A stretch of 33,885 bases of DNA, taken from the NCBI RefSeq assembly GCF_030158645.1, contig NZ_JAOASO010000125.1, forward strand, positions 1 to 33,885, read 5' to 3'. Position numbers and translations under genes: made by a program. Shown piece by piece: positions 8,613-16,687 of this stretch (position 1 is the first letter of the stretch; every line of letters starts with the position of its first letter). Source of the stretch: Hydrogenophaga sp. (GTDB lineage: Bacteria; Pseudomonadota; Gammaproteobacteria; Burkholderiales; Burkholderiaceae_C). Below the pieces are notes generated by a model. It was not told where the DNA came from and did no database searches. It was given only the letters and a program-made list of their open reading frames with translations.

Positions 8613-9449
8613 TTGGCCCCGCTGATCCACTTCCTTTTCCGCACCTTCAGCCTGCTGCCCCTGCCCGCGCTGCACGCGCTGGGCTGGGTGCTGGGCTGGG
8701 CCAGCTTTCTGCTCTCCAGTCGCTACCGGCGTCGCTTGCTGGCCCATGCGAAGCAAGCTGGGTATTCCACCCGGGTGGCGCTCGGTTCCGTGGGTGAAGC
8801 CGGCAAGCTGGTGGCCGAATTGCCGCGCCTCTGGCTGGGCCGCCCGGTGCACGTGGGCTGGGACGGTGCGGCGCACATCGAAGCCGCGCAGGCGGGTGGT
8901 GCGGGCGTGCTGTTCCTCACGCCGCACCTGGGCTGTTTTGAAATCACCGCCCAAGCCTACGCCCGGCGATTTGGCGCCCGGCACCCCATGACGGTGCTGT
9001 TCCGCCCGGCGCGACAAGCCGCGCTGCGTGATCTGGTGGCGCTCGCCCGCCGGCGCCCGGGTCTGCACACCGCACCCACCACGCTGGCGGGCGTGAAGCA
9101 ACTCCTCCAGGCGCTCAAGGCGGGCAACGCCGTGGGCCTGCTGCCCGACCAGGTGCCGCCCGACGGTCAGGGCGTGTGGGCGCCATTTTTCGGACGCGAC
9201 GCCTACACCATGACACTGTCCGCCCGGCTCGCCCGGGCGGACAACACGCAAGTGCTGATCAGCTGGGGTGAACGCCTGAGCTGGGGCCGGGGCTACCGGG
9301 TGCACGTTCGGCCGTTCGGCCCACTGGACAGCGACCCGGTGCACGCGGCCGGCCAGATCAACCGGGCCATGGAGGCGCTGGTGCGAGAATGCCCGACCCA
9401 GTATCTCTGGTCGTACGACCGTTACAAGACCCCACCGCCCGCCCGCTGA
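8613..9449 (+). CDS. LpxL/HtrB-family lysophospholipid acyltransferase, first copy
   Basis: A 278-residue member of the lipid A late acyltransferase family, which transfers a fatty acyl chain from acyl-ACP to Kdo-lipid A or a related lipid at the inner membrane. The catalytic HX4E motif is in TPHLGCFE, and the downstream LLPDQVPPDGQGVWAPFFG block is typical. The N-terminus is hydrophobic and probably a membrane anchor. The frame is closed by a stop at 8550 and contains no upstream ATG, so the TTG at 8613 is the likely start; no clear ribosome site precedes it. The stop codon overlaps the start of the second copy (TGATG). Which acyl position it serves cannot be told from sequence. Confidence 0.9.
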   Translation: MAPLIHFLFRTFSLLPLPALHALGWVLGWASFLLSSRYRRRLLAHAKQAGYSTRVALGSVGEAGKLVAELPRLWLGRPVHVGWDGAAHIEAAQAGGAGVLFLTPHLGCFEITAQAYARRFGARHPMTVLFRPARQAALRDLVALARRRPGLHTAPTTLAGVKQLLQALKAGNAVGLLPDQVPPDGQGVWAPFFGRDAYTMTLSARLARADNTQVLISWGERLSWGRGYRVHVRPFGPLDSDPVHAAGQINRAMEALVRECPTQYLWSYDRYKTPPPAR

Positions 9450-10372
9450 TGTCCCAGCCCGTTCCCGTTTCCGAGCATCAGCTGCCCCCTGGCGGCATCG
9501 CCAACCGCCTGGGCCTGGTCTTCATGCGACTGCTGGCCCGCCTGCCTTTGTCCTGGGTGCGGGCGCTGGGCTGGCTGCTGGGCCAGGCGCTGCACTTGGT
9601 GGCGGTGCGTCGCCGGCGCATCGCGCTCACCAACTGGGGTCTGTGCTTCCCCGAGCAGGGGGCTGCCGAGCGCAACCGCGCGGTGCGTCAGCATTTCGTG
9701 TATTTCGCCCAGGCCTGGCTGGACCGCAGCTGGCTGTGGGAGGCCAGCGATGCCACGGTCCGCCGCCGCCTCAGACTCACCGGCGACCTGCAGGCGCTGG
9801 CCGGCAACGAGCCGACGGTGCTGTTTGCGCCGCACTTCGTGGGCATGGACGCTGGCTGGACCGCACTGACCGCGCACCTGGAGCGGCGCTTCTGCGGCAT
9901 CTACGCCGAGCAACTCAACGCCGATGTGGACCGCTGGATGTCGCAAGGCCGCCAACGTTTTGGCGAGCCCCACATCGTGGCCATGCGCCAGGGTCTCAAA
10001 CCGCTGGTGGCCGCACTCCGAGAGGGGCTGCCCATGTACCTGCTGCCCGACATGGACTACGGCACGCGCGACTCGGTCTTTGTGCCCTTCTTCGGTGTGC
10101 AGACCGCCACCATCACGTCGCTGTCGCGGTTTGCCCGCATGGCCCGGGCACGTGTGGTGCCGGTGGTGAGCCGGCTGACGAAGGAGGGCTACGAGGTCAC
10201 GGTGCACCCGCCCTGGACCCACTACCCCACAGGCAATGTGGAGGCCGACACGGCCCTGATGAACACGCATCTGGAGGCGTTCATCCGCGCCACACCCGAG
10301 CAGTACTACTGGGTGCACAAGCGCTTCAAGACGCGGCCCGAGGGCGAAACTTCGTTCTACGCCGGTCTCTGA
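9449..10372 (+). CDS. LpxL/HtrB-family lipid A acyltransferase, second copy
   Basis: A 307-residue LpxL/LpxM-type acyltransferase starting MSQPVPVSEH. The catalytic HX4D motif lies in APHFVGMD, and the later LLPDMDYGTRDSVFVPFFGV block matches lauroyl or myristoyl transferases acting on Kdo2-lipid A. A hydrophobic N-terminal segment follows residue 20. The ATG shares one base with the previous stop codon, so the two are translationally coupled. The pair is divergent from metK, a neighbourhood I associate with Burkholderiales. The second copy looks closer to canonical LpxL than the first, but this is a judgement by eye. It ends 10 bp from the convergent hydrolase gene. Confidence 0.93.
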   Translation: MSQPVPVSEHQLPPGGIANRLGLVFMRLLARLPLSWVRALGWLLGQALHLVAVRRRRIALTNWGLCFPEQGAAERNRAVRQHFVYFAQAWLDRSWLWEASDATVRRRLRLTGDLQALAGNEPTVLFAPHFVGMDAGWTALTAHLERRFCGIYAEQLNADVDRWMSQGRQRFGEPHIVAMRQGLKPLVAALREGLPMYLLPDMDYGTRDSVFVPFFGVQTATITSLSRFARMARARVVPVVSRLTKEGYEVTVHPPWTHYPTGNVEADTALMNTHLEAFIRATPEQYYWVHKRFKTRPEGETSFYAGL

Positions 10373-10382
10373 CAACGAGCGC

Positions 10383-11303
10383 TCAGGCTTTCAGGAAATC
10401 GCCGATCAGCGCCGCCACCTGCTGTGGCTGCTCGTGCACGATCCAGTGCGTGGCTCCCGACACGCGCTCGATGCGCAGGTCGGGCACCCAGTCGTCCAGC
10501 CCGTCCAGCAATGCCGCCGGCAAGGCGGTATCGCCCAGCCCCCACACCACCAGCGTGGGCACGTTCACCGCGACGCGCTCGCGCGGCAACTGCACCGCCA
10601 CCGCACCCGGATCGCTGGCGGTGGGCGGGCGCAGCGGCGAGGCCGCGTAATAAGCGCATGGGCCGTGCAGACCTTGGCGCCACACAGCCCGGTAGCGCTC
10701 GCGCGTGGCTTCGTCGAGCCAGGCCAATGGCCCGCTGTCGGCGGCCATGTTGGTGAAAAAAGGCCACAGGCGCGCGAAATCGTTCTCGGCGAGCAGCGCA
10801 GGCGCATCCGGGCGTGCGAGGAAGTTCATGTACGCGCTGGACGCCTGCTGCGTTGGCGAGTGGGCGAGCTCGCGCTGGAAGGTGGCGGGGTGGGGCGCGT
10901 TGACGATGGCGAGCTGGCGCATGGCCGCCGGATGCTGCGCGGCCACGCTCCAGGCCAGTGCGCCGCCCCAGTCGTGCGCCACCAGGCAGGCCAGCTGCCC
11001 TGGCGTGGGGCTGTCCTGGGTGATGACCTTGATCAACGCGGTGAGGTCCTGCACCAGCGGCTTGGCCCGGTAGGCCGCCACCTCGGCGGGTGCGCTTGAC
11101 TTCTCAAAGCCGCGCAGGTTGGGCGCCACACAGCGGTAGCCGCCGTGTTCGGGCTTTGCGAAATGCGCGAGCAACTCGTCCCACACAAACGCGGCTTCCG
11201 GGAAACCGTGCAGGAACAGCAGCACCGGCCGCCCGCGTTCACCGGCGGCGCGGCAGCTCAAGGTGATGCCGTGCGGCAGGGTTTGTTGAAAGGTGTCGAT
11301 CAT
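10383..11303 (-). CDS. Alpha/beta hydrolase, epoxide-hydrolase-like
   Basis: A 306-residue alpha/beta-hydrolase fold enzyme. HGFP (32-35) is the oxyanion-hole motif. HDWGG (110-114) carries Asp111 as nucleophile, which points to the epoxide hydrolase/haloalkane dehalogenase branch rather than serine esterases. Asp258 (WGLGDTALP) and His286 (SGATHW) complete the probable triad, and a helical lid lies between about 145 and 235. The Trp after the nucleophile is usual in epoxide hydrolases. The natural substrate is unknown. It may be co-transcribed with engB, whose stop is 30 bp upstream on the same strand. Confidence 0.9.
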   Translation of the reverse strand: MIDTFQQTLPHGITLSCRAAGERGRPVLLFLHGFPEAAFVWDELLAHFAKPEHGGYRCVAPNLRGFEKSSAPAEVAAYRAKPLVQDLTALIKVITQDSPTPGQLACLVAHDWGGALAWSVAAQHPAAMRQLAIVNAPHPATFQRELAHSPTQQASSAYMNFLARPDAPALLAENDFARLWPFFTNMAADSGPLAWLDEATRERYRAVWRQGLHGPCAYYAASPLRPPTASDPGAVAVQLPRERVAVNVPTLVVWGLGDTALPAALLDGLDDWVPDLRIERVSGATHWIVHEQPQQVAALIGDFLKA

Positions 11304-11333
11304 GGCGGGCTGTCTCCTTGGGCCCGCGCACGG

Positions 11334-12152
11334 TCAATCGAGGGCGGGCGGCTCGTCTTCGGGTTCTTCGACCGGGGCCGGCGCCGCCACAGCGGGACCG
11401 TCTTCGTGCGTCCAGCGCCAGAGCATCTGGGCCACTTCGTCCAAGCCCTTTTTCTTCAAGGCCGAGAAGAGTCTCGCCTCGCCGCCACCCGACTGCAGTC
11501 GCGCAATCGACAGTGCCTTTTGCGCTTCGGCGTGGTTGAGCTTGTCGGACTTGGTGAGCAACACCAGAAACTTCAGGCCTTCCTGCACGCGCGGACGGAT
11601 CACTTCGAGCAGGATGTCGTCCAGCTCGGTCAGTCCCAGACGCGGGTCGATCAGCAGCACCACGCCTTTGAGGTTTTCGCGCGTGAGCAGGTAGTTGCCC
11701 ATCACGCGCTGCCAGCGCAGCTTGGCCTCGCGCGGCACGGCGGCGTAACCGTAGCCTGGCAGGTCGGCCAGCACGGCGTCGGTGACGCCTTGTTTGCCGA
11801 GCGAGAACAGGTTGATGCTTTGTGTGCGCCCCGGTGTCTTGGACGCAAAAGCCAGGCGCTTTTGCTGCGTGAGGGTGTTGATGCAGGTCGATTTGCCGGC
11901 GTTGGAGCGGCCGACAAACGCCACTTCGGGCACGGTGAGGGGCGGCAGGTGTTCGAGCTGCGGGGCGGTGGTGAGGAAGCGCGCGGTGTGCAACCAGCCG
12001 TGTGCGATCTTGACGTCGGGGTTTTGCGGATCGGTGGGTTTTCCAGCGTTGGGTGTCCGGGCTTGGGGGCTTTTGGCGTCCGCAGACGGAGAAGCAGGGG
12101 TATTGGCTGGAGTGTGGTTATGGGTCATTGGGGGGTTTTCCCGAGAGGGCAT
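11334..12152 (-). CDS. engB: Ribosome biogenesis GTPase EngB (YihA/YsxC)
   Basis: An essential-type small GTPase involved in 50S ribosomal subunit assembly. G1 is GRSNAGKS, the switch region contains KTPGRTQSIN, G3 is DLPGYGYA and G4 is TKSDK. At 272 residues it is longer than the roughly 200-residue family core. The extra length is a low-complexity Pro/Thr-rich N-terminus (about residues 1-45) and an acidic Pro-rich tail ending EEPEDEPPALD. The start is uncertain: the ATG at 12152 is used here, but the ATG at 12128 (264 residues) is equally possible, because neither has a ribosome site and a TACAAT box on the minus strand overlaps the first. It is divergent from the cytochrome c4 gene. Confidence 0.94.
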   Translation of the reverse strand: MPSRENPPMTHNHTPANTPASPSADAKSPQARTPNAGKPTDPQNPDVKIAHGWLHTARFLTTAPQLEHLPPLTVPEVAFVGRSNAGKSTCINTLTQQKRLAFASKTPGRTQSINLFSLGKQGVTDAVLADLPGYGYAAVPREAKLRWQRVMGNYLLTRENLKGVVLLIDPRLGLTELDDILLEVIRPRVQEGLKFLVLLTKSDKLNHAEAQKALSIARLQSGGGEARLFSALKKKGLDEVAQMLWRWTHEDGPAVAAPAPVEEPEDEPPALD

Positions 12153-12160
12153 TGTAAAAT
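12151..12160. promoter_or_regulatory. Possible back-to-back -10 boxes between engB and cytochrome c4
   Basis: TAAAAT on the plus strand (12155-12160) and TACAAT on the minus strand (12156-12151) overlap. They could serve the cytochrome gene (leader near 60 nt) and engB respectively. No good -35 hexamers were found at the proper spacing. If the minus box is real, engB must start at the downstream ATG (12128). Confidence 0.25.
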
Positions 12161-12231
12161 CGAAAGGCTGTGATCAGACACATCGCGAAATTCTTCAACC
12201 CGAACACGTCGCCCGCGACGCCCGTCCCGTC

Positions 12232-12846
12232 ATGAAATTGCCTGTTTCCTTCCTTTGCGCCGCCGCCGCTGCGGCCTTGTCGTTCAGTGTTCAGGCGCAG
12301 TCGGTCAAGCCCGATCTGGCCAAAGGTGCGGCGTTGTTTGGCCAAGCCTGCGTGGCTTGCCACGCGGCCGACGGCAACTCCACCACGCCGGTGAACCCCA
12401 AGCTGGCGCAGCAGCACCCCGAATACCTCATCAAGCAGCTGCAGGAATTCAAGTCGGGCAAGCGCGCCAACGCCATCATGGCGGGCTTCTCGGCCGCCCT
12501 GTCCGACGAGGACATGCGCAACATCGGGTACTGGCTCGCGGCACAGAAAGGCACGCCCGGCGCGTCCACCGACAAGGACCTGGTCACGTTGGGCGAACGC
12601 ATCTACCGCGGTGGCATTCCCGATCGCCAGATCGCCGCTTGCGCCGGCTGCCACAGTCCCAACGGCGCGGGCATCCCGTCGCAGTACCCGCGTCTGTCGG
12701 GCCAGCACGCCGAGTACACCGAAACGCAGCTCAAGCATTTCCGCGACGGCACGCGCGCCAACAACATCCAGATGACCGGCGTGGCCGCCAAGATGAACGA
12801 CCGCGAAATCAAGGCCGTGTCCGACTACATCGCCGGTCTGCGCTGA
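12232..12846 (+). CDS. Diheme cytochrome c4-type protein
   Basis: A 204-residue periplasmic electron carrier made of two homologous cytochrome c halves. A signal peptide covers about residues 1-22 (ending VQAQ). The two haem attachment sites are CVACH (40-44) and CAGCH (137-141), and Met83 and Met181 are the likely distal ligands. The two similar halves and the length fit cytochrome c4, which usually passes electrons to terminal oxidases. The haems would be attached by the System II proteins encoded next (resB, ccsB), a sensible neighbourhood. The start ATG follows the GCCCGTCCCGTC region with no strong ribosome site. The haem motifs make the identity clear; the precise partner oxidase is not visible. 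Confidence 0.95.
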   Translation: MKLPVSFLCAAAAAALSFSVQAQSVKPDLAKGAALFGQACVACHAADGNSTTPVNPKLAQQHPEYLIKQLQEFKSGKRANAIMAGFSAALSDEDMRNIGYWLAAQKGTPGASTDKDLVTLGERIYRGGIPDRQIAACAGCHSPNGAGIPSQYPRLSGQHAEYTETQLKHFRDGTRANNIQMTGVAAKMNDREIKAVSDYIAGLR

Positions 12847-12863
12847 CCAGCCGAGCAACCGCC

Positions 12864-12892
12864 TTGTCCTTGGAGCGTGGCCGGGATATAAG
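12864..12892 (+). promoter_or_regulatory. Possible promoter downstream of cytochrome c4
   Basis: TTGTCC (12864-12869) and TATAAG (12887-12892) are separated by exactly 17 bp, giving a predicted start near 12899. It would drive either a roughly 105-nt RNA ending at the terminator at 13004, or the resB-ccsB operon if that terminator is read through. Confidence 0.4.
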
Positions 12893-12969
12893 CGAACGTT
12901 AATATTTGACGGCACAATGCAATAAGACCTGTCGGCGTTGAACCGCCAGCGAAAAACAGCATCACAACA

Positions 12970-13004
12970 GGGCGCGTTCCGGGATCACCGGAGCCGCCCT
13001 TTTT
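12970..13004 (+). terminator. Intrinsic terminator immediately before resB
   Basis: GGGCG (12970-12974) pairs with CGCCC (12995-12999), and TCCGG pairs with CCGGA inside it, separated by a small internal loop, with a GATCA apical loop. Five T residues (13000-13004) follow. The resB ATG is only 25 bases further on. It may end the cytochrome c4 transcript, end a small RNA, or act as an attenuator for resB. Confidence 0.75.
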
Positions 13005-13029
13005 GTTGAACCGTTCTCTCCTTTTTTTC

Positions 13030-15186
13030 ATGACCGTTTCCACCCAAGGCCTGCACATCCGCACCCGCACCCGCTCGCGCATCGTCAGCGAGACGGTGGA
13101 ATTGCTGTCGTCGATGCGGTTCTCGATCTCGCTGCTCACCGTCATCTGCATCGCCTCGGTGATCGGCACGGTGCTGAAACAGCACGAGCCGTTCAACAAC
13201 TACGTCAACCAGTTTGGACCGTTCTGGGCGGATGTCTTTGCCAGCGCCCGCCTCACCTCGGTGTACAGCGCCTGGTGGTTCTTGCTGATTCTGGCGTTTC
13301 TGGTGGTCAGCACCAGTCTGTGCATCGCCCGCAACACGCCCAAGATCCTCGCCGACTTCAAGGTTTACAAGGAAAACATCCGCGAACAAAGCCTCAAGGC
13401 CTTCCCGCACCGCGCCGAGAGCACGCTGGTGGAAACCCCGCAGGCCGCGGCCAACCGCATCGGCCAGACGCTGCTGGGCTCGGGCTGGAAGGTCAAGCTG
13501 CAGTCGCGCGACACGCCGCATGGCCAAGGCTGGATGGTGGCGGCCAAAACCGGTGCGGCCAACAAGTTCGGCTACATCGCGGCGCACAGCGCCATCGTGC
13601 TGGTGTGCATCGGTGGGCTGCTGGATGGCGACCTGATGGTGCGTGCCCAGACCTGGTTCAACGGCAAGTCCGCGTTCACGGGCGGCGGCCTGATCGCCGA
13701 CGTGCCGGCGCAGCACCGACTCTCGTCCAGCAACCCGACCTTCCGGGCCAACCTGCTGGTGACCGAGGGCACGACCGCGAGCACGGCGATCCTGGCCCAG
13801 CCCACGGGTGTGCTGCTGCAAGACCTGCCGTTCTCGGTCGAGCTCAAGAAGTTCATCGTCGAGTATTACGAAACGGGCATGCCCAAGCTGTTCGCCAGCG
13901 ACATCGTGATCACCGACTTCGAGACGGGCGAGAAGAAGGAAGCGCGCGTGGAGGTGAACCATCCGGCGAGCCACCGCGGCATCAACATTTACCAGTCGAG
14001 CTTTGACGACGGTGGCTCGCGCGTGAAGCTGCAGGCCGTGCCGCTGAACCGGCCCACGCGCCCGTTCGAGATCGAAGGCACCATCGGCAGTTCCAGCGCG
14101 TTGAGCAACGGCGACGACAAGCTGGTGCTGGAATACACCGGCCTGCGCACGATCAACGTCGAAAACTTCGCCGGTGTGAACCCGGCCAGTGGTGTGGACG
14201 TGCGCAAGGTCGACTTGCGCAGCTCGATCGAAAGCCGCCTGGGCAGTGGCCACAAGACCGTCACCGAAAAAACGCTGCGCAACGTGGGCCCGAGCATCAC
14301 CTACAAGCTGCGCGACGCGGCTGGCCAGGCGGTGGAGTACCACAACTACATGCTGCCCATGGAGATCGAAGGTGCGCGCATGTACCTGCTGGGCCTGCGC
14401 GAAACGCCGTCCGAGCCCTTCCGCTACCTGCGCATTCCGGTGGACGAGAACGACAGCATGGACGGCTTTGTGCGTTTGCGCGCTGCGCTCGACGATCCGC
14501 AGATGCGCGAGCTTGCGGTGCGCCGTTACGCGGTGTCGGCGGTGGAAGACGGCCGTCCGGAACTGGCCGAAGCCCTGGTGGCCTCGGCCACGCGCGCACT
14601 TGCGTTGTTCGCCGGCGCAGAACCCTCAGTGCAACTCACGCCGGTGGCGAGTGGCACGAGCAGCAAAGCACCTGTGCAGGGCGGTTTGCAAGCGGTGTCG
14701 ACGTTTCTGGAAAACAACGTGCCTCAGGCCGAGCGCGAACGCGCCAGCGAGGTGCTGGTGCGCATCTTGAACGGCACGCTGTTCGAGTTGTTGCAGGTGA
14801 GCCGCGAGCGCGCCAGTCTGGCGCCGCTGGAGCGCAACGACGCCACGCAGCAGTTCATGACGCAGGCCGTGATCAGCCTGAGCGACACGTTCTTCTATCC
14901 CGCGCCCATGACCTTCCAGCTCAAGGACTTCACGCACGTGCAGGCCAGCGTGTTCCAGGTGGCGCGGGCGCCGGGCCAGAGCATCGTCTATCTCGGCTGC
15001 CTGTTCCTGATCGTGGGCGTGTTTGCCATGCTGTATGTGCGCGAGCGCCGTTTGTGGGTGTGGCTCGCGCCCTCGGGCGAACAGTCGTCCACGGCCACCA
15101 TGGCCTTGTCGTCGAACCGCAAGACGATGGAAGCCGACCGCGAATTTGAACTTTTGAAGACCCAGTTGTTGAAGGTGCCAGCATGA
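13030..15186 (+). CDS. resB: System II cytochrome c biogenesis protein ResB
   Basis: ResB works with CcsB/ResC to export haem and ligate it to apocytochromes at the periplasmic face (System II). The 718-residue product has membrane segments near residues 31-50 (SISLLTVICIASVIGTVL), 75-95 (WWFLLILAFLVVSTSLCI) and about 180-200. A large periplasmic domain follows, and a last segment lies near residues 655-675 (SIVYLGCLFLIVGVFAMLYV). The early EPFNNYVNQFGPFW segment is typical. The ATG at 13030 is chosen; upstream TTG codons at 13003 and 13006 lie in the terminator T-run. No ribosome site is visible. Its stop overlaps the ccsB start (ATGA). The upstream cytochrome c4 gene is a plausible client. 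Confidence 0.96.
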   Translation: MTVSTQGLHIRTRTRSRIVSETVELLSSMRFSISLLTVICIASVIGTVLKQHEPFNNYVNQFGPFWADVFASARLTSVYSAWWFLLILAFLVVSTSLCIARNTPKILADFKVYKENIREQSLKAFPHRAESTLVETPQAAANRIGQTLLGSGWKVKLQSRDTPHGQGWMVAAKTGAANKFGYIAAHSAIVLVCIGGLLDGDLMVRAQTWFNGKSAFTGGGLIADVPAQHRLSSSNPTFRANLLVTEGTTASTAILAQPTGVLLQDLPFSVELKKFIVEYYETGMPKLFASDIVITDFETGEKKEARVEVNHPASHRGINIYQSSFDDGGSRVKLQAVPLNRPTRPFEIEGTIGSSSALSNGDDKLVLEYTGLRTINVENFAGVNPASGVDVRKVDLRSSIESRLGSGHKTVTEKTLRNVGPSITYKLRDAAGQAVEYHNYMLPMEIEGARMYLLGLRETPSEPFRYLRIPVDENDSMDGFVRLRAALDDPQMRELAVRRYAVSAVEDGRPELAEALVASATRALALFAGAEPSVQLTPVASGTSSKAPVQGGLQAVSTFLENNVPQAERERASEVLVRILNGTLFELLQVSRERASLAPLERNDATQQFMTQAVISLSDTFFYPAPMTFQLKDFTHVQASVFQVARAPGQSIVYLGCLFLIVGVFAMLYVRERRLWVWLAPSGEQSSTATMALSSNRKTMEADREFELLKTQLLKVPA

Positions 15187-16550
15187 ATACCGCCACCGCG
15201 AACCAGACCATCGAACTGAAAAAGGACCGGGGAGGCCAAGGCCTGGAACCGGGCTACTTTGCGCGCCGCAATGTCTGGGACTGGCTCTTTGCCGCCCTGG
15301 TGCTGGCTGGCACGGCCATCGCCTTTGCGCTGTACGGCTCGGCCATGGACGGGTATGAGAAGGCCATCCTGGTGGGCACGGCGCCCTCCCTGATCTGGCT
15401 GGCCTGGTTCTGGCGTCCGCTGGGTGCCTTGTCGGTGGTCGTGGCCGCGTTTGCGCTGCTGGCGATCTGGCTCTATCAGACGCCTGCGGGCGGCGCCGAT
15501 CTGGCGCGCGCCGACCAGGTGTTCATGCTGAAGTATTTCATCTCCAGCCAGTCGGCCATCTTGTGGATGAGCGTTCTGTTCTTCATGAGCACGGCGTTTT
15601 ACTGGATCGGCATGTTCACCCGTGCGGGCGACACCTTCGAACTGCTGGGTTCGCGCTTGGCTTGGGTGGCTGTGACGCTGGCGCTCATCGGCACCATGGT
15701 GCGCTGGTACGAGAGCCACCAGATCGGTCCCGACATCGGCCACATTCCGGTGAGCAACCTGTACGAAGTGTTCGTGCTGTTCTGCTGGATGACGGCGGCT
15801 TTCTACCTGTACTACGAAGACCAGTACAAGACCCGCCGCATGGGCGCGTTCGTGATGCTGGTGGTCAGTGCGGCTGTGGGCTTTCTGCTCTGGTACACGG
15901 TGATCCGCGAAGCGCATGAGATCCAGCCGCTGGTGCCTGCGCTGCAGAGCTGGTGGATGAAGCTGCACGTGCCCGCCAACTTCATTGGATACGGCACCTT
16001 CGCCATCGCGGCCATGCTGGCCTTTGCCTACCTCATCAAGCAAAGCGCCAACGAAACCCGCTGGTACAAGCTCGCGCCCCTGTGGATTCTGGGCCTGGTG
16101 CTGTGCCTGGAGCCCATCGTGTTTCGCCAGTCGGCGGCCGAGAAGGGTGGCAGCTACTGGTTCGTGTACTTCGGCGTGTCGGCACTCATCGTGGCGGCCA
16201 TCATGTTCGGGCGCAGACGCATCGCCGAGCGCCTGCCCAGCTTCGAGGTGCTGGACGACGTGATGTACAAGGCCATCGCCGTGGGCTTTGCCTTCTTCAC
16301 CATCGCCACCGTGCTGGGTGCCCTGTGGGCGGCCGAGGCCTGGGGCGGTTACTGGAGCTGGGACCCGAAAGAAACCTGGGCGCTGATCGTCTGGCTGAAC
16401 TACGCGGCCTGGCTGCACATGCGCCTCATGAAGGGCCTGCGCGGCACCGTGGCGGCCTGGTGGGCCCTGGTGGGGCTGGCGGTCACGACCTTTGCTTTCC
16501 TGGGCGTGAACATGTTCCTGTCGGGCTTGCACAGCTACGGCGAACTCTGA
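15183..16550 (+). CDS. ccsB: System II cytochrome c biogenesis protein CcsB (ResC/CcsA family)
   Basis: This polytopic protein carries haem across the inner membrane and with ResB forms the System II cytochrome c synthetase. The 455-residue sequence has the haem-binding tryptophan-rich WWD signature, WGGYWSWDPKETWALIVWLNYA, near residues 390-411. Many hydrophobic segments surround it, and conserved His residues occur in the periplasmic-side loops (for example KLHVPANFIGYG). Translation is coupled to resB by a 4-bp ATGA overlap. The symbol varies in the literature (ccsA, ccsB, resC, ccmF-like); the family assignment is firm. Confidence 0.96.
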   Translation: MNTATANQTIELKKDRGGQGLEPGYFARRNVWDWLFAALVLAGTAIAFALYGSAMDGYEKAILVGTAPSLIWLAWFWRPLGALSVVVAAFALLAIWLYQTPAGGADLARADQVFMLKYFISSQSAILWMSVLFFMSTAFYWIGMFTRAGDTFELLGSRLAWVAVTLALIGTMVRWYESHQIGPDIGHIPVSNLYEVFVLFCWMTAAFYLYYEDQYKTRRMGAFVMLVVSAAVGFLLWYTVIREAHEIQPLVPALQSWWMKLHVPANFIGYGTFAIAAMLAFAYLIKQSANETRWYKLAPLWILGLVLCLEPIVFRQSAAEKGGSYWFVYFGVSALIVAAIMFGRRRIAERLPSFEVLDDVMYKAIAVGFAFFTIATVLGALWAAEAWGGYWSWDPKETWALIVWLNYAAWLHMRLMKGLRGTVAAWWALVGLAVTTFAFLGVNMFLSGLHSYGEL

Positions 16551-16570
16551 TCTCGTTGGCGGGGTCAAGC

Positions 16571-16593
16571 GGGCGGTTCAGCGCGGCCCGCCC
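16571..16593. terminator. Weak hairpin after ccsB
   Basis: GGGCGG (16571-16576) can pair with CCGCCC (16588-16593) around an 11-base loop. The following bases (TGAAACTTTG) contain no real U-tract. It may be a weak end of the resB-ccsB transcript. Confidence 0.25.
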
Positions 16594-16601
16594 TGAAACT
16601 T

Positions 16602-16629
16602 TGTAAGAATTCGGGTGGTCCGACGACTC
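16602..16629 (+). promoter_or_regulatory. Possible ECF-sigma promoter of msrPQ
   Basis: TGTAAG (16602-16607), a 16-bp spacer and CGACTC (16624-16629) form a pattern like the GTAA/CGTC promoters of extracytoplasmic-function sigma factors. No sigma-70-like promoter was seen in this 137-bp gap. Methionine sulfoxide reductase genes are known ECF targets in several proteobacteria. The cognate sigma factor is not in the window, so this is inference. Confidence 0.35.
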
Positions 16630-16687
16630 ACGGCAAGTCCTGCGCAGCATCCTTTGCGCGGGGCGTTGCACAGATCAGGACCGCCCC

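Noticed and set aside
12906..12934. TTGACG at 12906-12911 as a second promoter before resB
   Set aside because: The hexamer 17 bp downstream is CTGTCG, which does not resemble a -10 box.
14988..16568. A 526-codon minus-strand frame opposite ccsB
   Set aside because: Its composition is that of a mirrored membrane protein, and ccsB has strong family motifs.
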